A stretch of DNA of 64,000 nt. It comes from Fusobacterium necrophorum subsp. necrophorum (GTDB lineage Bacteria; Fusobacteriota; Fusobacteriia; Fusobacteriales; Fusobacteriaceae). The notes below the pieces were generated by a model. The model was not told where the DNA came from and did not search any database. It worked only from the letters and a program-made list of their open reading frames with translations. Shown here piece after piece: positions 1-9,973 of the stretch; the stretch's first letter is position 1, and the number at the start of each line of letters is the position of its first letter. Location: NCBI RefSeq assembly GCF_004006635.1, contig NZ_CP034842.1:620001-684000 (forward strand), written 5' to 3'. The translations under genes and the position numbers were made by a program.

Positions 1-1173
1 TTAAGTTTTTCAAAGCCTACCAAGCTGGGATTGGACTTAAAAGGCGGAGTGTATGTGGTATTGGAAGCGGTACCGGAACCAGGACAAAGTTTGGATAAAG
101 ATGCTATGGGACGTTTGATTGAAGTATTGGATCGAAGAATCAACGGCTTGGGAGTTGCGGAATCCAGTGTACAAATGGCGGGAGACAATCGTGTGATTAT
201 TGAATTGCCGGGAGTCGATAATACGGAAGATGCCGTCAAAATGGTAGGAAAGACGGCTTTATTGGAATTCAAATTAAAACAGGAAGACGGAAGCTTGGGA
301 GAAACTCTATTGACAGGAGGAGCTCTAAAAAAAGCGGATGTTTCTTACGATAATTTAGGAAGACCTCAAATTCAATTTGAAATGACTCCGGAAGGGGCAA
401 GAGAATTTGCAAAAATTACAAGAGAAAATGTAGGAAGACAATTGGCAATCACTTTGGACGGAGAGGTACAAACCGCTCCTGTCATCAATGGAGAAATTCC
501 AAGCGGTAGTGGAGTGATTACAGGAAACTATACCGTGGAAGAAGCAAAGGCAACAGCTACTTTATTAAATGCGGGAGCCTTACCGGTAAAAGCGGAAATT
601 GCAGAAATTCGTACAGTAGGAGCTTCTTTGGGAGATGAGTCGATTGCTCAAAGTAAACAAGCCGGAATGTTGGCCATTGTTTTGATTTGGCTCTTTATGA
701 TATTATTCTATCGATTGCCGGGAATTGTGGCGGATATTGCATTGGTATTTTTCGGATTTATTACTTTCGGAGTCTTAAATTTCATTGATGCTACCTTGAC
801 CTTGCCGGGAATTGCAGGCTTGATTCTTTCCGCGGGAATGGCAGTGGATGCAAACGTAATTATTTTCGAAAGAATCAAGGAGGAATTACAGTTCGGAAAC
901 ACCATTCGAAATGCAATTAACAGCGGATTTAACAAAGGATTTGTGGCAATTTTCGACTCGAATATTACTACTTTAATCATTACCATTATTCTATTTACCT
1001 TTGGAACAGGACCGGTCAAAGGCTTTGCCGTCACATTGACTATCGGAACGCTTGGCTCCATGTTTACGGCAATTACGATTACCAAAGTATTGCTGTTGAA
1101 TTTTGTAGAAATATTCGGCTTTACAAAACCAAGTTTATTTGGGGTAAAAGGAAAGAAAGGGGAGGCGAAGTAG
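1..1173 (+). CDS. secD: Protein translocase subunit SecD, 5' truncated by window edge
   Basis: SecD with SecF uses the proton or sodium motive force to assist late steps of protein export through SecYEG. The reading frame is open from base 1, so the start lies upstream; about 390 C-terminal residues are present. The first residues contain the conserved LGLDLKGG element that begins the first periplasmic region, so only the N-terminal membrane anchor is missing. The periplasmic domain is followed by a six-helix membrane block containing the family motif GMAVDANVIIFERIKEE. The stop at 1171-1173 is one base before secF, so the two are co-translated. Identification is firm. Confidence 0.97.
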   Translation, partial: LSFSKPTKLGLDLKGGVYVVLEAVPEPGQSLDKDAMGRLIEVLDRRINGLGVAESSVQMAGDNRVIIELPGVDNTEDAVKMVGKTALLEFKLKQEDGSLGETLLTGGALKKADVSYDNLGRPQIQFEMTPEGAREFAKITRENVGRQLAITLDGEVQTAPVINGEIPSGSGVITGNYTVEEAKATATLLNAGALPVKAEIAEIRTVGASLGDESIAQSKQAGMLAIVLIWLFMILFYRLPGIVADIALVFFGFITFGVLNFIDATLTLPGIAGLILSAGMAVDANVIIFERIKEELQFGNTIRNAINSGFNKGFVAIFDSNITTLIITIILFTFGTGPVKGFAVTLTIGTLGSMFTAITITKVLLLNFVEIFGFTKPSLFGVKGKKGEAK

Positions 1174-1174
1174 A

Positions 1175-2116
1175 ATGCAAGTAAACGTGATTAAACACAG
1201 CAAACGATATTTAGGACTTGCTCTGATGATGGTTATCCTTTCGCTTGGAGTCTTTTTTGCCAAAGGTTTAAACTATGGAATCGATTTTTCGGGAGGAAAC
1301 TTATTACAAATTAGGTATGAGAAGGAAGTCACTCTTCATGATATCAATAAAAGTTTGGATCAAATCAAGGATATTCCGCAAATCGGTACCAACAGTAGAA
1401 AAGTACAAACTTCGGAGGATAATACTGTGATTATTCGAACACAGGAAATTTCTGAAGAGGACAAGAAAGTGATTTTAAATCAATTAAAAACGATTGGAAA
1501 CTATCAAATTGACAAAGAGGATAAAGTAGGAGCAAGTGTTGGAAAGGAATTAAAAACATCAGCTATTTATGCTTTAGGAATTGGAGCGGTATTGATTATT
1601 ATTTACATTACCTTCCGGTTTGAATTTATTTTCGCCATTGGAGCCATTATTGCCCTGCTTCACGATTTGATTTTAGCCATCGGTTGTATTTCTTTGTTGT
1701 ATTATGAAATCAATACCCCGTTCATTGCGGCTATTTTAACGATTTTAGGATACTCTATCAATGATACCATTGTAGTATTTGATAGAATTCGGGAGAATTT
1801 AAAAAGAAGAGGAAAGACGAATATGAGCATAGAGGAATGCCTGACGAAATCCGTCAATCAGGTTATGATTCGTTCTATCAATACTTCCGTAACAACTTTG
1901 TTCGCCATTGTGGCAATTTTGTTGCTGGGGGGAGATAGCTTACGAACTTTTATTGTGACGCTTCTGGTTGGAATTTTAGCCGGAACCTATAGTTCCGTTT
2001 TCATTGCAACACCGGTGGTATATTTCCTACATAAAAAAGGAAACGGAGGAGGAATGGAAAAAATTTCAGCAGAGGAAGAGGAAGAAAACGAAGAGGAAGA
2101 AAAGATTTTGGTATAG
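1175..2116 (+). CDS. secF: Protein translocase subunit SecF
   Basis: This is the partner of SecD in the inner membrane. The protein has 313 residues, normal for SecF. It shows an N-terminal helix, the D1-type motif YGIDFSGG, a short periplasmic domain and a C-terminal membrane block with the D4-type motif SINDTIVVFDRIRE, where an aspartate/arginine pair is typical of ion-coupled SecDF. The C-terminal tail is strongly acidic, made mostly of Glu with one Asn. It starts one base after the secD stop with the ribosome binding site GGGGAGG inside the secD end. Confidence 0.97.
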   Translation: MQVNVIKHSKRYLGLALMMVILSLGVFFAKGLNYGIDFSGGNLLQIRYEKEVTLHDINKSLDQIKDIPQIGTNSRKVQTSEDNTVIIRTQEISEEDKKVILNQLKTIGNYQIDKEDKVGASVGKELKTSAIYALGIGAVLIIIYITFRFEFIFAIGAIIALLHDLILAIGCISLLYYEINTPFIAAILTILGYSINDTIVVFDRIRENLKRRGKTNMSIEECLTKSVNQVMIRSINTSVTTLFAIVAILLLGGDSLRTFIVTLLVGILAGTYSSVFIATPVVYFLHKKGNGGGMEKISAEEEEENEEEEKILV

Positions 2117-2181
2117 AGAGGAAGGAGCTGTCTTAGAGAGGACATAGGACAGCTCTTTCAAAAATTGAGGAGAGTCTTGCG

Positions 2182-3246
2182 ATGAGAGCATGGGTAGAAA
2201 TTGATACGGAACATTTAAGGCATAATATTCGGGAAATTCAAAAAAGAGCAGAAGGATTGGAGATTTGCGGAGTGATCAAGGCGAATGCTTATGGACTGGG
2301 AGTTTTTCCTGTGACCAAAATCTTAGAGGAGGAGGGAATTCATTTTTTTGCAGTGGCGTCTTTGGAGGAAGCTAAGGAAGTAAGAAGTGCCGGAATTGCA
2401 GGAGAGATTTTAATTTTAGGTTCCCTATTTCACGAGGAAATTTTGGAGGCGGAAGAAGCGGGCTTTCATATCAATGTCAGCAGTCGGGAAGAATTGGAAT
2501 GGATTTCTCAGCATGCTCCGAAGGTAAAAATTCATATAAAAATAGATACGGGAATGACAAGATTGGGATTTTCCTATCAGGAGGGAAGGGATATCCTTGC
2601 TTTTGCCAAACAACTTTCTTTACAAATTAGCGGAATTTTTTCTCATTTTTCAGATGCCGACGGGATTTCTCAAGAGGCACGAAAATACACGGAAACACAA
2701 ATAGAGCGCTTTTTGCCTTATGCAAATCAGAAAGATATTCCCTATCGTCATATTTTTAATAGTGGGGCTTTGGTGCAACACAGGGAACAAAAAATTGGAA
2801 ATATGGTGAGAGCGGGTATCTGTATGTATGGAATTTTGGGTTCCACTCCCATTCCCGATTTTAAAAATGTAGTGACGTTAAAAACAAAGGTTTTGTTTAA
2901 GAAAAAAGTGGAAGAAGATACCTACGTTTCCTATGGAAGATTATATTGCCTAAAGAAAGGAGAGACGTATGTCACCTTGCCAATCGGTTATGCAGACGGT
3001 GTGAAAAAATATCTAGCCAATGGAGGAAAGGTAGAAATTTTAGGAGAGTTATGTCCGATTATCGGTGCCATTTGCATGGATATGATGATGGTCAAAATTC
3101 CGGAAAATTTGGTGGACAAGATTGAAATAGGAACAGAAGTTATCGTATGGAATAATGAAATCATTGAAAAAAACAACATTCCGGAAACTTGTACTTGGGA
3201 TATGCTTACAGCTTTAGGAAGAAGAGTACAGAGAATTTATAAATAG
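2182..3246 (+). CDS. alr: Alanine racemase
   Basis: This PLP enzyme interconverts L- and D-alanine for peptidoglycan. The protein has 354 residues, slightly short for Alr. The PLP lysine lies in VIKANAYGLG (K33). The catalytic tyrosine lies in the VSYGR segment near residue 250. The conserved substrate-side segment GNMVRAGICMYGILG and the C-terminal beta-domain motif GAICMDMMMV are present. The ATG is preceded by GAGGAGAG. It sits 65 bases after secF and 14 bases before the next gene, probably one transcription unit. Confidence 0.96.
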   Translation: MRAWVEIDTEHLRHNIREIQKRAEGLEICGVIKANAYGLGVFPVTKILEEEGIHFFAVASLEEAKEVRSAGIAGEILILGSLFHEEILEAEEAGFHINVSSREELEWISQHAPKVKIHIKIDTGMTRLGFSYQEGRDILAFAKQLSLQISGIFSHFSDADGISQEARKYTETQIERFLPYANQKDIPYRHIFNSGALVQHREQKIGNMVRAGICMYGILGSTPIPDFKNVVTLKTKVLFKKKVEEDTYVSYGRLYCLKKGETYVTLPIGYADGVKKYLANGGKVEILGELCPIIGAICMDMMMVKIPENLVDKIEIGTEVIVWNNEIIEKNNIPETCTWDMLTALGRRVQRIYK

Positions 3247-3260
3247 AAAGTAGGAGAGTT

Positions 3261-4442
3261 ATGGCAAAGATTGTGTTGCAACGAGGCAAAGAGAAAAAAA
3301 TACAAAACTTTTATCCCAATGTTTTTCAGGATGAAATCCGAGAGAAAATAGGAGTGATGAAAACAGGAGATTTGGTGGATATTGTGACCGAGGAAATGGA
3401 ATTTATCGCAAGAGGCTATGTTACGGAGGGAAGTTCCGCCTATGTAAGAATACTTAGCACCAAAGAAGAGAAAATTGACAAAAATTTTTTTCAAAGAAGG
3501 ATTCGAAATGCCTACGAGAGAAGAAAGAATCTTTTGCAAGAAACCAACTGTGTTCGTGTCTTCTTTTCAGAAGGAGATGGCATTCCCGGATTGATTATTG
3601 ATAAGTTTGAACACTATGTTGCCGTACAATTTCGAAATTCCGGTTTGGAAGCTTTTCGTCAGGAGATTCTCAATGCCATCAAGAAATATTTAAAGCCGAA
3701 AGGAATTTATGAGAGAAGTGATGTAGAAAATCGAACTCATGAGGGAGTTGAGCAAAAGACCGGAATTCTTTTCGGAGAGATTCCGGAACGAATTGTGATG
3801 GAAGACAATGGAGTGAAGTATCATATTGACATTGTCAATGGGCAAAAGACAGGATTTTTCCTGGACCAGAGGGATTCCAGAAAATTTATTCAGAGATACA
3901 TTGATGAAAGAACTCGTTTCTTAGATGTCTTTTCAAGCAGTGGAGGATTTTCCATGGCAGCCTTACGAGATGGAGCGAAGGAGGTTATCGCGATTGATAA
4001 GGATGCTCATGCTTTAGCACTGTGTCGAGAAAACTATGTATTGAACAACTTTCATTCCCCTTTCTCTACTATGGAGGGAGATGCGTTTCTTTTACTAGAA
4101 ACTTTAGGAAATCGAAAGGAGAAATTTGATATTATCACTTTGGATCCTCCCTCTTTGATTAAAAGAAAGGCGGAAATTTATCGAGGACGAGATTTTTTTC
4201 TCGACTTGTGTGAAAAAAGTATCCCTCTCTTGGAAGAAAATGGAATTTTAGGAGTGATGACCTGTGCCTATCATATTTCTTTGCAGGATTTGATTGAAGT
4301 CACCCGAATGGCGGCTTCCAAACATGGTAAGAAGCTGAGAGTCTTGGGAGTTAACTATCAACCGGAAGATCATCCTTGGATTTTGCATATTCCGGAAACG
4401 TTATATTTGAAAGCACTTTGGGTACAGATCGTAGAGGACTAA
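3261..4442 (+). CDS. Class I SAM-dependent rRNA (cytosine-C5) methyltransferase, RlmI-like
   Basis: The protein has 393 residues. An N-terminal PUA-like domain (about residues 1-75) is followed by a linker and a Rossmann methyltransferase. The SAM site is FLDVFSSSGGFSMAAL, the acidic ribose-binding element is VIAIDKD, motif IV is LDPPSL, and a motif VI cysteine lies in GVMTCAYHIS. This arrangement matches RlmI/YccW-type 23S rRNA m5C methyltransferases; the exact nucleotide target is inferred from the family only. The start ATG has GGAGAG upstream. It is followed after 11 bases by the CvpA-like gene. Confidence 0.88.
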   Translation: MAKIVLQRGKEKKIQNFYPNVFQDEIREKIGVMKTGDLVDIVTEEMEFIARGYVTEGSSAYVRILSTKEEKIDKNFFQRRIRNAYERRKNLLQETNCVRVFFSEGDGIPGLIIDKFEHYVAVQFRNSGLEAFRQEILNAIKKYLKPKGIYERSDVENRTHEGVEQKTGILFGEIPERIVMEDNGVKYHIDIVNGQKTGFFLDQRDSRKFIQRYIDERTRFLDVFSSSGGFSMAALRDGAKEVIAIDKDAHALALCRENYVLNNFHSPFSTMEGDAFLLLETLGNRKEKFDIITLDPPSLIKRKAEIYRGRDFFLDLCEKSIPLLEENGILGVMTCAYHISLQDLIEVTRMAASKHGKKLRVLGVNYQPEDHPWILHIPETLYLKALWVQIVED

Positions 4443-4453
4443 GGAGGAAGTAT

Positions 4454-5005
4454 ATGTATTTAGATATTATTGTTTGTGTGATTCTACTATTAGCAATTTT
4501 GACAGGAGCCACGAATGGAATGTATGTAGAATTTATTTCCATGTTTGGTCTATTTTTAAATATTATGCTGACAAAGTCTTATACTCCCAGCATTATTTCT
4601 TTTTTTAAAATTAAATATATCAATAATAACTATGCTTTGACTTACATTGTGGTGTTTATCAGCCTATATCTTTTGATTAAGATTGTGCTTTGTATCAGTA
4701 ATCGAGTGTTGCGAGATAAGAGTAAAGGAATCATCACTCGAGGAATTGGAGCACTGATTGGATTGGCAAAGGGGACGGTGATTGCTTTTATTTTTCTGTT
4801 GATCTATAATTTTTCCATGGACTTGTTTCCAAGTATTCGAGTTTATTCCGTCGGAAGTAAAGCGAATGTCATCTTTGCAGATGTCGTACCGGAAATGGAA
4901 AAATTTATTCCGGATATTTTTGTAGAGAAATTGAATCGTATGAGAAATTTTAACTTTATAGAGAAGGCATTGAGAAATCAAAGGAATGCATATGAAAATA
5001 ATTAA
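4454..5005 (+). CDS. CvpA family membrane protein
   Basis: The protein has 183 residues. The N-terminal pattern MYLDIIVCVILLL...GATNGM followed by four hydrophobic helices and a C-terminal hydrophilic tail matches the CvpA family (named for colicin V production, function still unclear in most bacteria). An ATG farther upstream at 4376 would overlap the methyltransferase end. ATG 4454 is chosen because GGAGGAAG lies eight bases before it and the first helix then begins directly after the start. It overlaps the following lptF start. Confidence 0.8.
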   Translation: MYLDIIVCVILLLAILTGATNGMYVEFISMFGLFLNIMLTKSYTPSIISFFKIKYINNNYALTYIVVFISLYLLIKIVLCISNRVLRDKSKGIITRGIGALIGLAKGTVIAFIFLLIYNFSMDLFPSIRVYSVGSKANVIFADVVPEMEKFIPDIFVEKLNRMRNFNFIEKALRNQRNAYENN

Positions 5006-6068
5006 CTCGTATATTTTAAAAGAAAGTAGAGGACCCATTGTACTGAGTGTGTCTATTTTTACTTTTATATTTTTATTGGACATTATTGTGACTATGATGG
5101 AGAGCATTATTGTGAAAGGAATTTCTGTGTTTGATGTGACAAGGATCCTTTCTTTCTATGTTCCTCCTATCCTAACCCAAACTCTTCCTTTGGGGCTTTT
5201 TGTAGGGATTATGATTACTTTCTCAAAATTTACAAGAAGTAGCGAGGCAATTGCGATGAATTCTATCGGTATGGATATTCGCGCCATTTTAAAACCGATT
5301 TTGTATTTGGGCTTTGCCTCCATGTTCTTTATTTTGTTTTTACAGGAAAGTATTATTCCCAGATCCTATATTAAGTTGCAGTATCTGGCTTCCAAAATTG
5401 CTTATGAAAATCCGGTATTTCAACTGAAAGAAAGAACGTTTATGAATAATTTGGAAAATTATAGTCTGTATATAGATAAAGTGGGAAGAGACAAGCATGC
5501 AAAGGGAATTTTAATCTTCGAAAATGATAAAAAATCTACTTTTCCGGTGGTATTGGCGGGGCATGAAGCATACTGGCGAGATTCTTCCATTGTCTTGAAA
5601 AAGGCAAATTTCATCAGTTTTGATGAGAAGGGAGTTCGGAAGTTAACAGGAAGTTTTGAGGATAAGAGAGTGGAACTGCAGGCTTATTTTTCTGATTTAA
5701 AGATTAAAGTAAAAGAAAATGAGATGATGAGTATTGCTACACTATTGCAAGAGATGAAAGGCAAGACGAAGGAAGAAAAATTAATTTATAAGGTGGAACT
5801 TCATCGGAAACTGGCTTTGCCTTTTTCTTCCGTTATGTTATCTGTGTTAGGGGTATTGCTTTCCATCGGACATCAGAGAAGCGGGAAAAAAGCCGGAATT
5901 TTAGTTGGAATTTTGACAATTTTTTTCTATATTTCTTTGTTAAATATAGGGATTGTCTTGGCAAATGTGGGAAAAATTCCAATTTTATTGGGAGTTTGGC
6001 TTCCAAATTTATTATTGGCGGCTCTCACCTATCGTTTGTATCTGGTTAAAAAAAGAAAGGGGATTTAG
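4992..6068 (+). CDS. lptF: LPS export permease LptF (YjgP/YjgQ family)
   Basis: This is a membrane component of the LptB2FG ABC transporter, which extracts lipopolysaccharide from the inner membrane. The protein has 358 residues with three N-terminal helices, a large periplasmic beta-jellyroll segment (roughly residues 120-250) and three C-terminal helices. ATG 4992 is preferred over ATG 4986 because AAAGG at 4980-4984 is at proper spacing only from 4992. It overlaps the end of the CvpA-like gene by 14 bases. With lptG directly downstream this is the usual paired arrangement. Which of the two is F and which is G is by order. Confidence 0.9.
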   Translation: MKIINSYILKESRGPIVLSVSIFTFIFLLDIIVTMMESIIVKGISVFDVTRILSFYVPPILTQTLPLGLFVGIMITFSKFTRSSEAIAMNSIGMDIRAILKPILYLGFASMFFILFLQESIIPRSYIKLQYLASKIAYENPVFQLKERTFMNNLENYSLYIDKVGRDKHAKGILIFENDKKSTFPVVLAGHEAYWRDSSIVLKKANFISFDEKGVRKLTGSFEDKRVELQAYFSDLKIKVKENEMMSIATLLQEMKGKTKEEKLIYKVELHRKLALPFSSVMLSVLGVLLSIGHQRSGKKAGILVGILTIFFYISLLNIGIVLANVGKIPILLGVWLPNLLLAALTYRLYLVKKRKGI

Positions 6069-6070
6069 GG

Positions 6071-7156
6071 ATGAAGAAATTGGATATCTATATTACGAAA
6101 AACTTCTTAAAGTATTTTTCCTATAGTCTGTTTTCCTTTTTGGCCATTTTTGTATTGAGTCAGATTTTCAAAGTTCTTCGTTATGTGAATGAGGGGCAAT
6201 TGTCTGCGGGAGAGGTTCCTCTTTTTATTGGAAATTTATTGCCAGGGATTATCATTAATGTCGCTCCTTTGGCGGTGTTACTGGGAGGATTGATTTCTAT
6301 CAATATTATGGCGAGTAATTTGGAGATTATTTCCTTAAAAACATCGGGAATTCGTTTTGCCCGTTTGGTGAGAGGACCGATTTTAGTTTCTTTTTTCATC
6401 TCCCTTGTTGTTTTTTATCTGAATGACAGAGTGTATCCGGGTTCCGTCGTACGTAACCGAGAATTGCGTGGAAAAGAAGATGTGGAAGAAAGAGAGCTTC
6501 CTAAAGAAAAAGAAAATGCTTTTTTTCGAAATGAAGAGGGGCGTTATGTCTACTATATGAAAAAGATAAATCGAGAAAAAGGAATAATGGATTATGTTGA
6601 AATCTTAGATATGTCGGAGGACTTTGATAAGATTGAGAGAATTATCACTGCCAAACAAGGAAAGTATGATTTTGAGAAAAAAATATGGATTTTCAAAGAG
6701 GTAAATCTTTATTATCCGGAAACGGATAGAACGGAGAGCCGGGTTTTGATTCAAGACGAAAAATATAGGGATGAGCCGGATCGTTTTATTTCTCTTTCCA
6801 ATATCGTTCCGAAACAGCAAACGATTGCAGAATTAAAGAAGGCGATCAAAGAAGGCAGTGCTACAGGAAATGAAATTCGAGAAATGTTATCGGAATTGGG
6901 AAAACGCTATTCCTTTCCTTTCGCCAGTTTTGTCGTTTCCTTTCTGGGACTTGCTTTAGGGAGTCATTATGTGAGGGGAATGTCCATTTTGAATATTGTC
7001 ATTTCTATTTTACTGGGCTATGCTTATTATTTGGTGGAAGGAGCTTTTGAAGCCTTGGGAATGAACGGCTATTTAAATCCTTTTCTCTCAGGTTGGATTC
7101 CCAATTTATTATTTTTGGCGGCGGGACTTTATTTTATGAGAAGAGCGGAATATTAG
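6071..7156 (+). CDS. lptG: LPS export permease LptG (YjgP/YjgQ family)
   Basis: This is the second YjgP/YjgQ permease, 361 residues, starting two bases after lptF. It has the same topology: N-terminal helix pair beginning KKLDIYITKNFLKYF, a charged periplasmic jellyroll region (about residues 125-265) and C-terminal helices containing the motif SFPFASFVVSFLGLALG. Tandem lptF-lptG supports an LPS- or lipooligosaccharide-bearing outer membrane. Confidence 0.9.
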   Translation: MKKLDIYITKNFLKYFSYSLFSFLAIFVLSQIFKVLRYVNEGQLSAGEVPLFIGNLLPGIIINVAPLAVLLGGLISINIMASNLEIISLKTSGIRFARLVRGPILVSFFISLVVFYLNDRVYPGSVVRNRELRGKEDVEERELPKEKENAFFRNEEGRYVYYMKKINREKGIMDYVEILDMSEDFDKIERIITAKQGKYDFEKKIWIFKEVNLYYPETDRTESRVLIQDEKYRDEPDRFISLSNIVPKQQTIAELKKAIKEGSATGNEIREMLSELGKRYSFPFASFVVSFLGLALGSHYVRGMSILNIVISILLGYAYYLVEGAFEALGMNGYLNPFLSGWIPNLLFLAAGLYFMRRAEY

Positions 7157-7168
7157 AAAGAGGTGCTT

Positions 7169-8419
7169 ATGAACGAAGGAGTACAGGTAAAAACATTATC
7201 AAACGGTATTACGGTATTGGCAGAGAAAGTTCCTGAATTGCAAAGTTTTTCTTTGGGTTTTTTTGTTCGAACAGGAGCGAGAAATGAAAGGAAAGAAGAG
7301 AGCGGGATTTCTCATTTCATAGAACATATGATGTTCAAGGGAACGGAAACAAGAACTGCGAAGGAGTTATCTGAAATCATAGACAATGAAGGCGGAATGA
7401 TGAATGCCTATACCAGTCGGGAAACTACGGTGTATTATGTACAATTGCTGTCCAGCAAGTTAGAGATAGCCATTGATGTTCTTTCCGACATGATGTTACA
7501 TTCCACCTTTACAGAAGAAAATATTGAAAAAGAAAGAAATGTCATTATTGAAGAAATAAAAATGTATGAGGATAGTCCTGAGGATACGGTGCATGATGAA
7601 AATATCAGTTTTGCTTTGCGAGGGATTCAATCCAACAGTATTTCCGGAACGCCGGAAGGATTGAAGAAAATTACAAGAGAGCATTTTATGAAGTATTTGC
7701 GAGATCAATATGTGGCTTCCAATTTAACGATTGTCATTTCCGGAAATTTTGATGAAGAGCTGTTGATGACACAGTTGGAAGAAAAAATGTCCGCTTTTCC
7801 AAGTTCGACCGAGAGGAGAGACTATGACAATCGCTATGAAATTTATTCAGGAACACAGATTATCACGAGAGACACCCAACAGGTTCATATCTGTTTCAAC
7901 ACTCGAGGGATTGACATACATCATCCTAAGAAATATGCCGTTGCTATTTTAACAAGTGCTTTGGGAGGCGGAATGAGTGCCAGGTTATTTCAAAAGATTC
8001 GGGAAGAAAGAGGATTGGCGTATTCTGTATACAGTTATCAATCCGTTTATGAGGATTGCGGACTGTTTACCACCTATGCCGGAACTACGAAAGAAGCCTA
8101 TCGGGATGTCATTGCCATGATCCAAGAAGAATATCAGGAAATTTTGGAGCATGGAATTACAGAACAGGAATTACAACGTTGTAAAAATCAATTTACCAGT
8201 GCTCTGATGTTTCATTTGGAAAGCAGCAAGGGAAGAATGTCCAGTATTGCGGCTTCTTATATGAATAATGGAAGAGTGGAAACAAAAGAAGAAGTGATTC
8301 AAAATATCAATGCCGTTTCTTTGGAAGATATTCAAGAAGTTGCAAGATATTTGTTTGATGAAAAATATTATTCCTGTACTATATTGGGGAATATAAAAGA
8401 AGGGGAGTTTACATTATGA
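7169..8419 (+). CDS. M16 family zinc metallopeptidase (processing-peptidase-like)
   Basis: The protein has 416 residues. The inverted zinc motif HxxEH is seen as HFIEH (residues 49-53), with the distal glutamate ligand expected in the VIIEEIKMYED stretch. The C-terminal homologous half carries GGGMSARLFQKIREERGLAYS, the conserved M16 R/Y element. The family includes PqqL/YmxG-type and mitochondrial-processing-like peptidases; the substrate is unknown. ATG 7169 is chosen over the in-frame GTG at 7163 because AGAGG at 7159-7163 fits ATG 7169. The stop overlaps the dut start (ATGA). Confidence 0.9.
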   Translation: MNEGVQVKTLSNGITVLAEKVPELQSFSLGFFVRTGARNERKEESGISHFIEHMMFKGTETRTAKELSEIIDNEGGMMNAYTSRETTVYYVQLLSSKLEIAIDVLSDMMLHSTFTEENIEKERNVIIEEIKMYEDSPEDTVHDENISFALRGIQSNSISGTPEGLKKITREHFMKYLRDQYVASNLTIVISGNFDEELLMTQLEEKMSAFPSSTERRDYDNRYEIYSGTQIITRDTQQVHICFNTRGIDIHHPKKYAVAILTSALGGGMSARLFQKIREERGLAYSVYSYQSVYEDCGLFTTYAGTTKEAYRDVIAMIQEEYQEILEHGITEQELQRCKNQFTSALMFHLESSKGRMSSIAASYMNNGRVETKEEVIQNINAVSLEDIQEVARYLFDEKYYSCTILGNIKEGEFTL

Positions 8420-8856
8420 GCAAAATACAAGTGAAAGTAGTTTTAGAAGAGGGAGTGCAACTGCCGAAATATGAAACTGCGGGAGCAGCCGGTTTAGATG
8501 TCAGAGCCAATATTCCGGAAAGTATTACTTTGGGGAGTTTAGAACGTGCTTTGATTCCAACCGGGATTCGAATGGCAATTCCGGAGGGCTATGAAGTACA
8601 GGTTCGTCCAAGAAGCGGTTTGGCGTTGAAACATGGCATTACTTTGTTAAACACTCCCGGAACGATTGATTCCGACTATCGGGGAGAACTGAAAATTATT
8701 ATTGCCAATATGAGTAAACAGCCCTATGTAATAGAAGCTCAGGAAAGAATCGGGCAATTGGTATTGAATAAAGTGGAACAAATGGAGCTTGAAATTGTAT
8801 CCTCTTTGGATGAAACCGTTCGTGGAGAAGGGGGATTTGGACATACAGGAAAGTAA
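8416..8856 (+). CDS. dut: Deoxyuridine 5'-triphosphate nucleotidohydrolase (dUTPase)
   Basis: This enzyme hydrolyses dUTP to dUMP and keeps uracil out of DNA. The protein has 146 residues, standard for the trimeric family. All five motifs are visible: AGLDVRAN, RPRSGLALKHGI, GTIDSDYRGE, RIGQLVL and the C-terminal RGEGGFGHTGK. The last motif has His where Ser is usual (FGSTG), a mild variant. Translationally coupled to the M16 gene by a 4-base overlap. Confidence 0.96.
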   Translation: MSKIQVKVVLEEGVQLPKYETAGAAGLDVRANIPESITLGSLERALIPTGIRMAIPEGYEVQVRPRSGLALKHGITLLNTPGTIDSDYRGELKIIIANMSKQPYVIEAQERIGQLVLNKVEQMELEIVSSLDETVRGEGGFGHTGK

Positions 8857-8865
8857 GAGGTTGTT

Positions 8866-9972
8866 ATGGGAAAAAATCGAAAAAGATATTTTCTAATCAA
8901 GCGATTGAAGAAGATGAATTTATGGTTGATTGCCAATATACTGGCTATTTTTGCCTTGAGCTTAATGAGTATTTATAGCTCTACGATTCCAAAAGGACCC
9001 GGTTTTTTTCAGAAAGAGTTGTTATGGTTTTTCATTAGTGCTATCGTATTTGTGGCTTTTTCATTATTGGACTATCATAAATATATGAAATATGATCGCT
9101 ATGTCTATCTATTCAATGTACTTATGCTTCTGTCCGTTTTTGTCATAGGGACGAAGCGTTTAGGGGCACAGAGATGGATAGATTTAGGACCTATTTCGAT
9201 TCAACCGTCTGAATTTGCAAAAATATTTTTAGTATTGACTCTTTCCAGCTACATGGCAAAACATTCGAATGAAAGATTTGAGGGCTTTAGATCCATGATG
9301 CTATCTTTTTTTCATATGCTGCCGATTTTTATACTCATCGCTTTACAGCCGGATTTGGGAACCTCTTTGGTGTTGCTTGTGATCTATGCCAGCTTAGTAT
9401 TTATTAACGGTTTGGATTGGAGAACCATTTTTATTTTGCTTCTTGCTGCGATTTCAGCGATTCCGGGAGCTTATTTCTTCTTATTACATGACTATCAAAG
9501 GCAAAGAGTCTTAACTTTTTTGAATCCCGGAGAGGATATGCTGGGCTCCGGTTGGAATGTCATGCAATCGATGATCGCCATTGGTTCGGGAGGGGTTCGA
9601 GGTAAGGGATTTTTGGAGAACTCCCAGAGTAAATTACGGTTTTTACCGGAATCTCATACCGATTTTATCGGAGCAGTCTATTTGGAGGAAAGAGGATTTT
9701 TAGGGGGAGTTGCTTTGTTACTGCTCTATTTGCTTTTACTCATTCAAATTTTAAAGATTGCGGAGGATACCGAAGAACGATTTGGAAAATTGATTTGCTA
9801 TGGAATTGCTTCCATTTTCTTTTTTCATATTTTCATCAATTTAGGAATGATTATGGGAATTATGCCGGTAACGGGTTTACCTCTTCTCCTGATGAGCTAC
9901 GGAGGAAGTTCTTTGGTGTTTGCCTATATGATGCTGGGCATTGTGCAAAGTGTAAAATTTTATCGGGGGTAG
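8866..9972 (+). CDS. rodA: Peptidoglycan glycosyltransferase RodA (SEDS family)
   Basis: The protein has 368 residues with about ten membrane helices. SEDS signatures are present: RWIDLGPISIQPSEFAK, the extracellular loop motif GGVRGKGF followed by LPESHTDFI, and near the C-terminus PVTGLPLLLMSYGGSS. These fit RodA, the elongation-specific lipid II polymerase that works with a class B PBP, in a rod-shaped organism. FtsW is the alternative paralogue; the length and short N-terminus favour RodA. It begins nine bases after dut. Confidence 0.9.
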   Translation: MGKNRKRYFLIKRLKKMNLWLIANILAIFALSLMSIYSSTIPKGPGFFQKELLWFFISAIVFVAFSLLDYHKYMKYDRYVYLFNVLMLLSVFVIGTKRLGAQRWIDLGPISIQPSEFAKIFLVLTLSSYMAKHSNERFEGFRSMMLSFFHMLPIFILIALQPDLGTSLVLLVIYASLVFINGLDWRTIFILLLAAISAIPGAYFFLLHDYQRQRVLTFLNPGEDMLGSGWNVMQSMIAIGSGGVRGKGFLENSQSKLRFLPESHTDFIGAVYLEERGFLGGVALLLLYLLLLIQILKIAEDTEERFGKLICYGIASIFFFHIFINLGMIMGIMPVTGLPLLLMSYGGSSLVFAYMMLGIVQSVKFYRG

Positions 9973-9973
9973 C